Assembly: GCF_003112515.1 (NCBI RefSeq)
Contig: NZ_BEVZ01000006.1
Location: forward strand, 62,001 to 126,000
From: Streptomyces fragilis
Lineage (GTDB): Bacteria; Actinomycetota; Actinomycetes; Streptomycetales; Streptomycetaceae
DNA: 64,000 bases
Direction: 5' to 3'
The notes under the pieces are model-generated. The model worked only from the letters and a program-made list of their open reading frames with translations. It was not told the origin of the DNA and did not search any database. The translations under genes were made by a program, and so were the position numbers. Of this stretch, positions 17,806-28,784 are shown piece after piece (the first letter of the stretch is position 1; each line of letters starts with the position of its first letter).

Positions 17806-18875
17806 CGGGCCAGCTCCTCGAGGATCAGGGGGAAGGTGTCGCGGGCGGCCCGGCGTCCGAGGAAGACATCGAGGTGCCCGTAGCCCGGCAGGACGTGCAG
17901 GCTGTCGCGGCCGGGGCGGTGACGCCGCAGGAAGTCGTGGGTCCGGCGCTGGCTGTCGGCGAGGAAGCAGCGGTTGTCCTGGCCGGCCAGGAGGACGAAG
18001 CGGGCGTCGGTGCGGGGCGCCTGCCCGGTGAGTGACGGCGGCAGTCCCGGCACCGCTCCGGTCGTCACCAGGTGCCCGGCCCGCACGCACCGGTCCATCT
18101 GGGCGAAGAAGGTCATCGGGACCTCGGCGAACTCGCCGCGGACCCAGTCGTGCGTCGCGTCGTCGAGGTGGGCGTGCGACCACAGGGCGGGCCACCCGCT
18201 GCCGTAGGTGAAGCTGACCATCCGGCACACCCGGTTGCGGCACTCGGGGTGGGTGGCCCGTACGCCCTGGACGAGCAGCCAGGGGACGAGGCCCCGGGGC
18301 CGGTCGCCCCAGGCCGGGGAGATGTACGGCGTCACCCGGCTGATCACCGGCGCGAGGCGGCCGATCTTGAAGGTGGAGAGTCGGGGGATGACGGGGTGCA
18401 GCGAGACCGCGTTGCTGACCACGGTGTCCACCTCGGGCAGCAGTCCCGCGGCGGCGGCCATCGTGAAGGAGGTCGAGCCCTGGCAGTGCACGACGGCCTT
18501 GAGCCGGTCCGCGCCCGTCGCGGCCAGCACGTGCGCCACCGCGGCCGGGTGGTCGTAGGCGGCCGCCTGGTCCAGCGTCCACGGCGTCGGGTCGAGGTCG
18601 ATCGACGCGCGCCAGTTGAGCAGCCACACGTCCCAGCCCTCGTCGATCAGGGCGTCCACCAGGGTACGGGGCGAGGGCGGACGGAAGATCTCCGCCCGTA
18701 CGCCCGCGCCGTGGACCAGCAGGACCGGGCCGCGCGTCGGCGGGTGACGTCCTCGGACGTGGACGAGGGTGAGCGGCCGTCCGTCCAGCGCGGTCAGCGG
18801 TCTCACCTCGGTGACGTGGTGCCGGCGGGTGGTGGGCCGCGCCGGGCGGGCCCGGGACGACGGTGCCGAGGTCAT
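17802..18875 (-). CDS. Alpha/beta hydrolase with PhaC-like Cys nucleophile elbow
   Basis: 357-residue alpha/beta-fold protein. The oxyanion region is LLVHGAGVRAE and the strand-5 elbow reads VVHCQGSTSF. Cys thus replaces the usual Ser, as in the G-x-C-x-G box of polyhydroxyalkanoate synthases. A late Asp (LLAGQDNRCF) and GYGHLDVF give the other triad residues. Its lid region is large. Substrate unknown; an acyl or ester product of the upstream oxidoreductase is a reasonable guess. Translationally coupled on both sides by 4-bp overlaps, so production is tied to the operon. Confidence 0.8.
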   Translation of the reverse strand: MTSAPSSRARPARPTTRRHHVTEVRPLTALDGRPLTLVHVRGRHPPTRGPVLLVHGAGVRAEIFRPPSPRTLVDALIDEGWDVWLLNWRASIDLDPTPWTLDQAAAYDHPAAVAHVLAATGADRLKAVVHCQGSTSFTMAAAAGLLPEVDTVVSNAVSLHPVIPRLSTFKIGRLAPVISRVTPYISPAWGDRPRGLVPWLLVQGVRATHPECRNRVCRMVSFTYGSGWPALWSHAHLDDATHDWVRGEFAEVPMTFFAQMDRCVRAGHLVTTGAVPGLPPSLTGQAPRTDARFVLLAGQDNRCFLADSQRRTHDFLRRHRPGRDSLHVLPGYGHLDVFLGRRAARDTFPLILEELAR

Positions 18876-20740
18876 GGTTTCCTTGCCTCCCTCGCGATCA
18901 CGACCGGCTCCTCGATCAGGCTCACGGACGGCAGCCGTACCGGGACGGGCCGGCCCCCGCCGGCCGGGTCCTTCGTCACCTCCCAGTCGCGGCAGACGCC
19001 GTCGAGGAGGAGGGGGTGGACGGTGAGGGTGCCGTCGGGTGCGATCCGTATCCGCAGGAAGCCCTTGTGGTCGTCGACGGACTGGCCCGACATCTGCCAT
19101 TCGCACACCGTGCCGTGACGTGCCGACAGCAGCCACAGGGCGAACGCCTCGGAGCCCGCGAGGGCGCCGACGACGCCGGCCAGCAGCAGGCAGAGCAGCA
19201 GGACCGTCCAGCCGGGCCAGCCGGGCGGGAACGGCAGGCTCGCGGCGGCCACCAGCGTCAGGAGGGCCACCACCGCCTGCAGGACGACGGCGACGGCCGG
19301 TCTGGGAGGCCGTCCGGGGGCGGCCGTCCGCGGCCCGCCCGCGGGTCCCGGTCGCCGGCGCGCCGGTCGCACCAGCCAGGGCACGGCCGTGACGGCCGCG
19401 ACCACCGCGGCGAAGGCGCCCGCGAAGCGCAGGACGTCCGCCCAGCCCGCCGTGCGGACCGCCTCGACGGGTCCGGTGCCCAGGGACGCACCGAGCAGGA
19501 GGGCGGCGAGCAGGAAGAGCACGATGTGCAGGCCGCCGGTCAGCAGGCCGAAGCCGGGGTTCCGCCGGGTCAGCCAGAACCGCTTCCACGGTTGCGCGAT
19601 GCGCCGGGCCAGGCCGCGGGATTCGCCGCGCGACGGGTGCGTCCGCGGCGCCAGGCAGAAGTCGGCCGGGTCGTCCTTCTCCCGCAGGCGGGCCTCCGGC
19701 GGCGGCAGGCGCAGCCGCTCGGGCAGCCGGTGGGTGGCCGTCAGGTAGGCGCCGCCCAGTCCGCAGGTCAGCATCTGCCGCCGGCTCGCGTCGGGCGGCG
19801 GTTCGCGGGCGTCCGGCGGGTCGGTCGGGAGCAGTTCGGCGTAGCGGGCGTAGTGGTGCCGGTCCCCGGTCAGCCACAGTCTGACCGAGGCGCCGGTCGG
19901 GGTGCGCGCGCCGGTCTCCCGGTCGGTGAGGCGGGTGCGGACGATGTTGCGGTCGAACCAGTGCAGGGCCTCGAAGGCGTCGGGGTCCCCCTCGGCGCAC
20001 TTGACCCAGGCGGGCACGGCGGAGCAGACGATGACGCCGTCGCCCGGTCGCAGCCGGGACGACAGGTGGGTCTCGAAGAAGCGTAGCTGGGGTTCGTCGA
20101 AGTAGGACTCGAACTGGCTGTCCAGGCCGGCCAGCCACCAGCCCTGGGGCAGCTGGACGACGAAGTAGCTGCGGGTCTGGCGGGTGCGCCAGCCGCCGAT
20201 GTCCCGTTGCTGGGCGAAGACCCGCAGGAAGGAGGTGAGACCGTCGTACCAGTCGTGGTTGCCGGGCAGCGCGACCATCAGCGGGCCGGGACCGGTGGGC
20301 AGCGCGGCCCGGTAGGGGCCCGTCGTGCGGTTCTCGTAGGCCTCCGCCGAGGCGACCGGGTAGACCTCGTCGCCGCCGAGCACCAGCAGCGAGCCCCGCG
20401 GCAGACGACTCGGCCCGCCCTGCGGCCGCTGCACGGCGAGGTGGTCCTGGGCGAGGGTCCAGGCGACGGAACTCGTCGCGTCGAAGCCGTCCCCGAGGTC
20501 GGCGGCGTAGTCGAACCAGGTCTCCGTGGCGTCGGGGCTGTCCAGGGGCGCGCGGAGCGGCTTCGCGTCCAGGGCTCCCTGGATCTCCCGCTTGTCCAGG
20601 TAGTCGGCGAACGTGACGCCGAGCACGACCTTGCCGACGGTGCGGGCCAGCTCGCCCGGTTCGAGCCAGCGGACCTGTTCCTGCGGGACGAAGGGCAGCG
20701 CGAGCTCCTTCGCGCGCCGGTGCAGTTCGCGCGTCCTCAT
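18872..20740 (-). CDS. Membrane-anchored metallophosphoesterase-like protein
   Basis: 622 residues. The N-terminal ~370 carry calcineurin-type phosphoesterase motifs GGDEVYP, PGNHDWYDG and LTGDRHHYARY, although the first D-x-H block is not obvious. Four hydrophobic helices follow at about 385-540, then a ~75-residue soluble tail. The order (catalytic domain before the helices, no signal peptide) suggests the active site faces the cytoplasm. Substrate unknown. It overlaps the GMC gene end and the hydrolase start by 4 bp each, so it belongs to this operon rather than acting alone. Confidence 0.8.
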   Translation of the reverse strand: MRTRELHRRAKELALPFVPQEQVRWLEPGELARTVGKVVLGVTFADYLDKREIQGALDAKPLRAPLDSPDATETWFDYAADLGDGFDATSSVAWTLAQDHLAVQRPQGGPSRLPRGSLLVLGGDEVYPVASAEAYENRTTGPYRAALPTGPGPLMVALPGNHDWYDGLTSFLRVFAQQRDIGGWRTRQTRSYFVVQLPQGWWLAGLDSQFESYFDEPQLRFFETHLSSRLRPGDGVIVCSAVPAWVKCAEGDPDAFEALHWFDRNIVRTRLTDRETGARTPTGASVRLWLTGDRHHYARYAELLPTDPPDAREPPPDASRRQMLTCGLGGAYLTATHRLPERLRLPPPEARLREKDDPADFCLAPRTHPSRGESRGLARRIAQPWKRFWLTRRNPGFGLLTGGLHIVLFLLAALLLGASLGTGPVEAVRTAGWADVLRFAGAFAAVVAAVTAVPWLVRPARRRPGPAGGPRTAAPGRPPRPAVAVVLQAVVALLTLVAAASLPFPPGWPGWTVLLLCLLLAGVVGALAGSEAFALWLLSARHGTVCEWQMSGQSVDDHKGFLRIRIAPDGTLTVHPLLLDGVCRDWEVTKDPAGGGRPVPVRLPSVSLIEEPVVIAREARKP

Positions 20741-23200
20741 CGCGGCCCCTCCCGTGCCGGCCCGGGCGCGTAGACGTCCCACAGTTCGCCCAGGAACAGC
20801 TGCCCGAACCGCTGCAGTGCCCGTACGCGGTGCGGGCCGTCGGTCCGGAAGGTGGTCATCTGCTGCGCGAAGTCGTCCGGCCTGATGGTGAGGACGCCCG
20901 CCCCGACGACGGGGGCGCCCTCGTCGTCCTGCCGGGCGACGTGCCCGGCGAGCAGGCGGACGTACAGGGTGGTGGTGTCCTTCCAGACGTCGGCCCCGGG
21001 GTCGTCCCGGATCTCCTTGTGACCGGCCAGCGTCACCGGGTTGCCGCCCGGGTCCCTCAGTTCGAGCCGGTAGAGCATGCGCCGGGCGGACGCGTCGTCG
21101 CCGCGGGTGAAGAGGTTGAAGGACCCGCGCTCGACCGGCAGGCGGCCGCCCAGGGCGTCGCAGTCGACGTGCCCGGTGGCGACGGCGGGGTGCGCCGGGT
21201 CGTCGACGAAGCGCTCGGCGTCCTCGGTGGTGATCGTCAGCCGGAACGCCAGCCGTTGTCCGAGCTGCGTGCCCCGTTCGCGTCCTCGCAGCGGGTCCTG
21301 CTCGTCGAGGGCGGCGTAGCCCTTCATCTCCTCGGTGAAGGACAGCGCGGTGGGCCGCTCCGCGGCCCCGGTCCCGTCGGGCTGCGCGGTCCCGTCGCCG
21401 TCCCGCGGTTCCGCGGGCGGCGGTGGGCGCCCGTCGGCGCGACGGGGCGCCGCGGTCTCCCGGTCCAGGAGGCGGTCGCAGGCACGGTCGGCGAAGGCGG
21501 CGATGGTCAGGGACGGGTTGGCGCCGACCGGGCCGGGCAGCGCCGAGCCGTCCAGGACGTACAGGCCGGGGAAGCCGAAGACCTCGCCGAAGGAGTCGCA
21601 GACTCCCTCGCCGGGGTGCCGGCCCATGGGGGCGCCGCCGAGGGGGTGCACGGTGATCACCCGGTGCGACCACCAGAGCGGGTTGTCACGGAACTCGGCG
21701 CCCAGTTCGGTGCTCAGGTCGCTCATGACGGACCGCAGTCGCTCGAAATAGCGCAGCGACGTGGCGGTGGTCCAGTCGACGTCCAGGTAGCCGTTGCGCA
21801 GGCTCATCCGGCCGTCCGGCACGTCGCGGCCCATGCCGAGCAGCGGCAGGGAGGCGTCGGAGAACTCCGCCGGTCCCAGCAGCGTCGACAGCTGGCGGCC
21901 GATGTTGCTCCGCGGGCTGCGGCCGAGCCGGGCCCGCAGCCGGTGGGCGGCGAAGGCGAGCATGCGGCGGGTGGTGCCCGGCATCTGCGCGGCCTCGGCG
22001 AGCCAGTCGACGAACGCGGGGTAGCCCGCGTCCTCGACATAGAAGCCGCGCCGGGCCGGCCCGGCCGGCTCGGCGCCGTCGCCGGCGGGGCCGTCGTGCT
22101 CGTCGAGCGTGTCGCCGACGCGCACCGCGCTGGTGATCACCGGTCCGGTGCTGCTGCGCAGGCTGCGGGGCGCGCCGTCGGCGTCGGTGGCGTGCAGCAG
22201 CAGGCCGAGCAGGTCTCCGTTGCCGCAGAAGCGGGTGCCCAGGGCCCCGCTGACGCCGGGCAGTGCGGCGCGGTTGCGGAGCAGCAGGTAGGTGGTGCCG
22301 AAGGTGCCGGCCGCGAGGACCAGGCGTCGGCAGGCGATCCGGTGGACGGGGAGGCGGTCGGTCGGCGTCCGCCGGCCCTCGGCCTCCTCCTCGTGCACGA
22401 CGTAGCGCACCTCGTAGCCCTCGTCCGGCAGGGGCGCGAAGCCGCGCACCTCGCAGCGGGTGCGCAGGTCGGCGCCGTGGTGCGCGGCGGCCGACAGGTA
22501 GGTGTGGTCCAGGGTGTTCTTGGAGCCGTAGTTGCAGCCGACGTCGCACTCGCCGCTCAGGCGGCAGGTGCTTCGGGGCATGCCGTGGAGGTTGCCGTGG
22601 TCCGGTTCGTCGATCGGTGGCTCCGGGGACGGGTGGGGCGCCGGGGCGGGGCGCGAAGGAGACGGCGAGCGGGGGCCGCGAGACGGGGAGGCCGGCCTTG
22701 TCCGCGGCCTCGTGCAGCGCGACGGTCTTGGGGGTGTCGTGGTACGGGTAGGGGGTGGCGCCGAGCATCCGCTCGACGCGGTCGTAGTGGGGGTCGAGGT
22801 CCTGCCGCCCGAGCGGCCAGTTCTCGTAGCCGCCTCCCGGCAGCGGTGACTCGTGGACGAACCACCGCTCGTCCTTGCGCAGGAGGACGTTGGCGTAGAT
22901 CAGTGAGCCGCCGCCGAGCCCGCTGGAGACGACCCCTTCGAGACCGCGGAAGGACCACAGGTCGAACAGGCCGTGCAGGCCCTCGCTGGGGTCCCAGAAG
23001 TTGCGGGACATCGCGGCGGGCGAGCGCGCGAAGCTGCCGGGCGGGTACGGCTTGCCCCGCTCCAGCAGCACCACCGACCGTCCGGCCTCGGCCAGGCGGT
23101 GTGCTGCGACGGACCCTCCGAAGCCCGAGCCGACCACCACGGCGTCGGTCGTCTCCGTGGGGGTGGGCGGGCGCTGGGCGGAGCGGTTGTGGCTGGCCAT
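20737..23200 (-). pseudogene. GMC-family oxidoreductase (cholesterol-oxidase-like), frameshifted
   Basis: Flavin-dependent alcohol oxidoreductase split over two frames. The N-terminal part starts at ATG 23200 (GGGAG upstream) with the FAD motif VVVGSGFGGSVAAHRLAEAG and runs to about 22625. The rest lies in another frame, resuming at PPIDEPDHGNLHG, then CRLSGECDVGC, the GMC C-terminal block HPLGGAPMG and VGANPSLTIAAFAD, and a ~230-residue extra domain beginning SFTEEMKGY. The break sits at a short C/G run near 22621-22630; the total length is 3n+1, so one extra base (or two missing) explains it. If repaired the protein is about 820 residues. Could be a true mutation or a sequence error. Confidence 0.8.
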
Positions 23201-23366
23201 CGGATCTCCCGGCCTCCGGCTTCGTCCCCCTGTTCTCCATCGTCGTGCGGCCGGGAGGCGCACGCAACGGCAGCCGAGCCGTCGGCCGGGGGCCGGTTTC
23301 CCGGGTCAACGGGCCGGACACGCACCGTGCTTGGGCGGGTCCGGTGCGGAGCGGCCGCCCGGGGGG

Positions 23367-23436
23367 GCGCAGGCGCGGATCCCTTCCGAACGGGCCGCCG
23401 AGCGCAGGCGCGGATCCCTTCCGAACGGGCCGCCGA
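23367..23436. repeat. Perfect tandem duplication of 35 bp
   Basis: Two exact head-to-tail copies (23367-23401 and 23402-23436), each starting GCGCAGGCGCGGATCC. They lie upstream of the GMC operon promoter region and 14 bp after the end of the phosphodiesterase gene. Each copy contains TTCCGAACGG, a possible half-site. Function unknown. Confidence 0.9.
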
Positions 23437-23449
23437 CGGTGCCCGCCGG

Positions 23450-24193
23450 TCAGACGACGACGCGGTAGTGGGTGGTCAGACGGCCGTCGTCGTCCAGGAG
23501 GTGGTAGGCGATGCCCGGCGGCTGGTCGCGGTCGGCGGGGGCGTCGCCCTCCCACGGGAGGCGGAGGGTCCAGGTGACGGCCGGGCCGACGATCAGCGGG
23601 CGGCCGGCGAAGGTGGAGGCGGCCGCCGTGTGCGCGTGGCCGGTGAGGACGGCGACCACGGCCGGGTGCGCGTCCAGCAGGGCCGCGAGGTCCTGGGGCC
23701 GCTGGAGCCTGCAGGAGTCGGGCAGCGGGTGGTGCAGGTCCACCGGCGGCTGGTGGAAGGCGAGGAGCGCCGGGACGCCCGCGGGCAGGGCGGTGAGCTG
23801 CGCGTCCGCCCACTCGAGGGTCTCGGCGTCCAGGAGGCCCTCGTCACGGCCTGGGACGGTCGCGTCGATCATCAGGACGGCGGCGCCGGCGACGCGGTGG
23901 GCGCGGTTGACGGGGCCGTCGGAGGGCTCCTCGCCGAGCAGGGCCTTGCGGTAGGCCGGGCGGGCGTCGTGGTTGCCGGGGCAGGTGAGGACGGGGAACG
24001 GGACCCGAAGGACGCGGGCGGCCTCCTCGTACTCCGCCTCGGTGCCGTGGTCGGCGATGTCACCGGTGACCAGGAGCGCGTCGACCGGACGGGGCAGTGA
24101 CCGCAGGTGCTCCATCACGCGTTCGGCGCGCCGGGTGGCGCGCTCACTGCCGTCCAGGTGTAGGTCGCTGATCTGTGCGAGCAGCACCGTCAT
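23450..24193 (-). CDS. CpdA-like class III phosphodiesterase / metallophosphoesterase
   Basis: Compact 247-residue calcineurin-fold phosphoesterase with the complete metal site: ISDLHLDGS, VTGDIADHG, CPGNHDARP, AFHQPP and LTGHAHT. This order matches cAMP phosphodiesterases of the CpdA/Rv0805 class, though relatives act on other phosphodiesters. Cytoplasmic, no signal peptide. Start ATG at 24193. Its upstream region contains seven 8-bp tandem repeats and, beyond these, the divergent CGNR regulator. It is separated from the GMC operon by the 35-bp tandem duplication and is probably transcribed separately. Confidence 0.88.
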   Translation of the reverse strand: MTVLLAQISDLHLDGSERATRRAERVMEHLRSLPRPVDALLVTGDIADHGTEAEYEEAARVLRVPFPVLTCPGNHDARPAYRKALLGEEPSDGPVNRAHRVAGAAVLMIDATVPGRDEGLLDAETLEWADAQLTALPAGVPALLAFHQPPVDLHHPLPDSCRLQRPQDLAALLDAHPAVVAVLTGHAHTAAASTFAGRPLIVGPAVTWTLRLPWEGDAPADRDQPPGIAYHLLDDDGRLTTHYRVVV

Positions 24194-24258
24194 CCCTTGC
24201 GCCTCCTTCGGCGGTCCGACCGCCGGTCGCCGGCCGGGGCACCCTGCCCCGGCCCGTC

Positions 24259-24314
24259 GCAATTCCGCAATTCCGCACTTCCGCACATCCGCACATCCGC
24301 ACATCCGCACATCC
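24259..24314. repeat. Seven tandem 8-bp repeats (GCAMWTCC)
   Basis: Seven consecutive octamers: two GCAATTCC, one GCACTTCC, four GCACATCC, between the phosphodiesterase and CGNR genes. The unit count could vary between strains by slippage. No spacers, so not CRISPR. Confidence 0.9.
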
Positions 24315-24343
24315 GCGCCAACGGGCGGGCGGACCAGCGGACT

Positions 24344-24368
24344 AACGGAAAAACTCTCGTTTTCCGTT
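24344..24368. promoter_or_regulatory. Operator-like inverted repeat at CGNR promoter
   Basis: AACGGAAAA, 7-nt spacer, TTTTCCGTT: a perfect 9-bp inverted repeat. It overlaps the expected -35 position of a promoter whose -10 is TAGGGT at 24377-24382. This suggests autoregulation by the downstream CGNR protein or control by another repressor. Confidence 0.65.
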
Positions 24369-24432
24369 GGAGACAGTAGGGTGCACCCGGGGGCGTCGGC
24401 AAGCGGCCGGTGCCACGACGGAGGGAGGCCTG

Positions 24433-25047
24433 ATGGAGCGGCGGTTGGTGCTGGAACTGGCGAGCACGATCCGCCACGACGGGAGCGGCGGCGTGGCGGA
24501 CGATCTCGCCACGGCGGAGGGCGCCACGCAGTGGCTCCGCGCGTGCGCGGACCTGCTCGCCGCGGACCTGACGGACGGTCCGGAAGTGGTGGACGATGCC
24601 TTGCGGGGGGAGATCGTCGGGGTGCGGCGTGCGGTCCGGGCCCTCTTCGCCCGGGCGGTCGCTCCCGGCCCGCCGAGTTCCGCCGACTCCGCGCGCCTGA
24701 TGCCGTTCGACGAGGCGCTGGACCGGCTCAACGCGGCCGCCTCGCGTGCGGCGGTGGTGCCGCGGCTCGAGTGGCCGGCGGCGGGCGCGCCGGCCGTCCG
24801 CACGGTGCCCGCGCAGGACGATCCCGCCGCGCGGCTGGTGGCGGCACTGGCCCGCGACGCGATCGGCTTCCTGGCGGGGCCGCAGCGCGAACTGCTGCGG
24901 GCCTGCGCCGCGCCGCGCTGCGTGCGGTATTTCGTCAAGGGCCACGGCCGGCAGGAGTGGTGCGGCACCTCCTGCGGGAACCGCGCCCGGGCGGCCCGCC
25001 ACTACCGGCGTCACCGCGGGGAGCCGGACGGCCCCGCCCCGTCCTGA
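24433..25047 (+). CDS. CGNR zinc-finger (ABATE domain) transcriptional regulator
   Basis: 204-residue regulator of the DUF1470/ABATE-CGNR family. The N-terminal ligand-sensing region is helical (residues 1-150). The C-terminal treble-clef finger reads CAAPRCVRYF, then WCGTSCGNRARAARHYRRHR, giving four Cys and the name-giving CGNR. ATG with GGGAGG upstream. It faces a UvrA-like ATPase gene with only 31 bp between the stops. CGNR proteins often sit beside the genes they control, so it may respond to a compound handled by that ATPase (inference). Confidence 0.9.
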   Translation: MERRLVLELASTIRHDGSGGVADDLATAEGATQWLRACADLLAADLTDGPEVVDDALRGEIVGVRRAVRALFARAVAPGPPSSADSARLMPFDEALDRLNAAASRAAVVPRLEWPAAGAPAVRTVPAQDDPAARLVAALARDAIGFLAGPQRELLRACAAPRCVRYFVKGHGRQEWCGTSCGNRARAARHYRRHRGEPDGPAPS

Positions 25048-25067
25048 GGCGCGGGCGGGGCCGTCCG
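25025..25067. terminator. Bidirectional terminator between CGNR and UvrA-like genes
   Basis: Perfect 15-bp GC-rich stem (25025-25039 with 25053-25067) and 13-nt loop. The loop contains the TGA of the CGNR gene. Suited to stop transcription from both convergent genes. Confidence 0.7.
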
Positions 25068-25078
25068 GGCGGCGGGGG

Positions 25079-27484
<2,406 letters not shown>

Positions 27485-27750
27485 GACGTCCTCCAACGTG
27501 GCGGGGAAGGGCTGCTCCGGCGGCTGTGCAGGGGCGGTCGGCGTCCGGGTGTCCCGCGAGGTCGCGGACGCCTCGGCCCAAGATCGGCCACGCCGGCAAC
27601 ACTAGACGCCCGCACCGACAACGCGGGGTCTTTCCCCGGCCTGGTCCGGCCTGCCCTGAATCGGCTCCTTCGGGGTATTCGCGTGTTCGGACGACGGGCG
27701 GTGCGCCGCTCGTCGTCATGGACAACGAGCGAGGACGGGAGGTGATCGTC

Positions 27751-28188
27751 GTGTCGACCATGCAGCAACCCCCTGCCGGCGGCGGCCGCAGCGGTGCACA
27801 CGGCGCCGACGAGCCGGTGAGCGAGTTGGTGCAGCGCGCGTCGCAGCAGCTGACGGAGCTGGTACGCGGCGAGATGAAGCTGGCCCAGGCGGAGATGAAG
27901 GAGAAGGGCAGGCGCTACGGCAAGGGCGGCGGACTGTTCGGTGGCGCCGGGCTGGTCGGCTTCCTGATGCTGCAGGCCCTGGTGGCCACCGTGATCGCCG
28001 GACTGGCGGTGGCGCTGCCGGTGTGGGCCGCGGCGCTGATCGTCACCGTGGTGCTGGGCGCGATCGCCGCGGCGATGGCCCTGAGCGGCAGGAAGCAGAT
28101 CAAGGAAGGCGCACCGCCGACGCCCGAGCAGACGGTGCGGAGCGTGAAGGCCGACGTGGCCGAGATCAAGGAGAGCGTGAAGCGATGA
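27751..28188 (+). CDS. Holin-X (phage_holin_3_6) family membrane protein
   Basis: 145-residue small membrane protein with an amphipathic N-terminal helix (VSELVQRASQQLTELVRGEMKLAQ) and two transmembrane helices. The family name derives from phage holins, but in actinobacteria it is a chromosomal protein paired with DUF3618, so no phage is implied. GTG start at 27751 chosen because GGGAGG lies 8 nt upstream; an ATG at 27718 is also in frame. Its stop overlaps the next start (ATGA). Confidence 0.85.
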   Translation: MSTMQQPPAGGGRSGAHGADEPVSELVQRASQQLTELVRGEMKLAQAEMKEKGRRYGKGGGLFGGAGLVGFLMLQALVATVIAGLAVALPVWAAALIVTVVLGAIAAAMALSGRKQIKEGAPPTPEQTVRSVKADVAEIKESVKR

Positions 28189-28631
28189 CCCAGCCGAACG
28201 ACGAGTCCACCACCGCCGGCACCGAGGATCTGCGTGAGCGGGTCGAGGAGACCCGTCAGGAGCTCGGGAAGACGATCGAGGCGCTGGCCGGCAAGGCGGA
28301 CGTCAAGGCCCGCGCCCGGGAGAAGGCCGCCGAGGTCAAGGGGCAGGCCGCCACCGGGTTCGGCAGGTTGCGGGCCAAGGCCGCCCGGACGGCGTCCCGG
28401 GCGCAGGAGCGGATCCCCGCCCCGGTGAAGGAGAAGGCCGCGTCCGCGGCCGGGCAGGTGCGGGCCACGGCGGCGCAGGCCACCGGTGTGCTGCAGGAGA
28501 AGGCGCCCGAGCCGGTGCGGCAGAAGGCGCAGCAGGGAGCCCGGGCGGCGCGGGACCACCGCGCTCTGCTGCTGACGGCGGCCGGTGTGGTCGTCCTGGT
28601 GTGGCTGGCCCGCCGCCGCTCGAAGGGGTGA
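28185..28631 (+). CDS. DUF3618 membrane-anchored protein
   Basis: 148 residues. An N-terminal DUF3618 motif (DLRERVEETRQELGKTIEALAGKAD) is followed by Ala/Lys/Glu-rich amphipathic repeats resembling LEA or apolipoprotein helices, then one C-terminal membrane anchor (LLLTAAGVVVLVWLARRR). Translationally coupled to the holin-X gene. Function not established; the pair probably acts at the inner membrane. Confidence 0.85.
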   Translation: MTQPNDESTTAGTEDLRERVEETRQELGKTIEALAGKADVKARAREKAAEVKGQAATGFGRLRAKAARTASRAQERIPAPVKEKAASAAGQVRATAAQATGVLQEKAPEPVRQKAQQGARAARDHRALLLTAAGVVVLVWLARRRSKG

Positions 28632-28643
28632 GCGGCAGAGGGC

Positions 28644-28685
28644 GTCGGACGCCGGCCGGACCGTGGTCCGGCCGGCGTCCGACGT
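28644..28685. terminator. 20-bp perfect palindrome between convergent genes
   Basis: CGTCGGACGCCGGCCGGACC and its exact complement separated by 2 nt, between the DUF3618 gene and the acyl-CoA synthetase gene. The strongest hairpin in the window; likely a bidirectional terminator without a U-tract. Confidence 0.8.
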
Positions 28686-28784
28686 GTGACGGGGGTGCCG
28701 GCGCGGCTGTGCCCGCCGGCGCCCCCGTGGCCGTTTCGGTCGTCGTCCGGCCCCTCCGGCCCGTGCGGGACCGGCCGCGGGGAC

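Noticed and set aside
24259-24314. CRISPR-like array.
   Set aside because: Units are contiguous octamers without spacers and no cas genes are present.
27751-28631. Prophage remnant because of the holin-family name.
   Set aside because: No lysin, structural or integrase genes; holin-X with DUF3618 is a normal chromosomal pair in actinobacteria.
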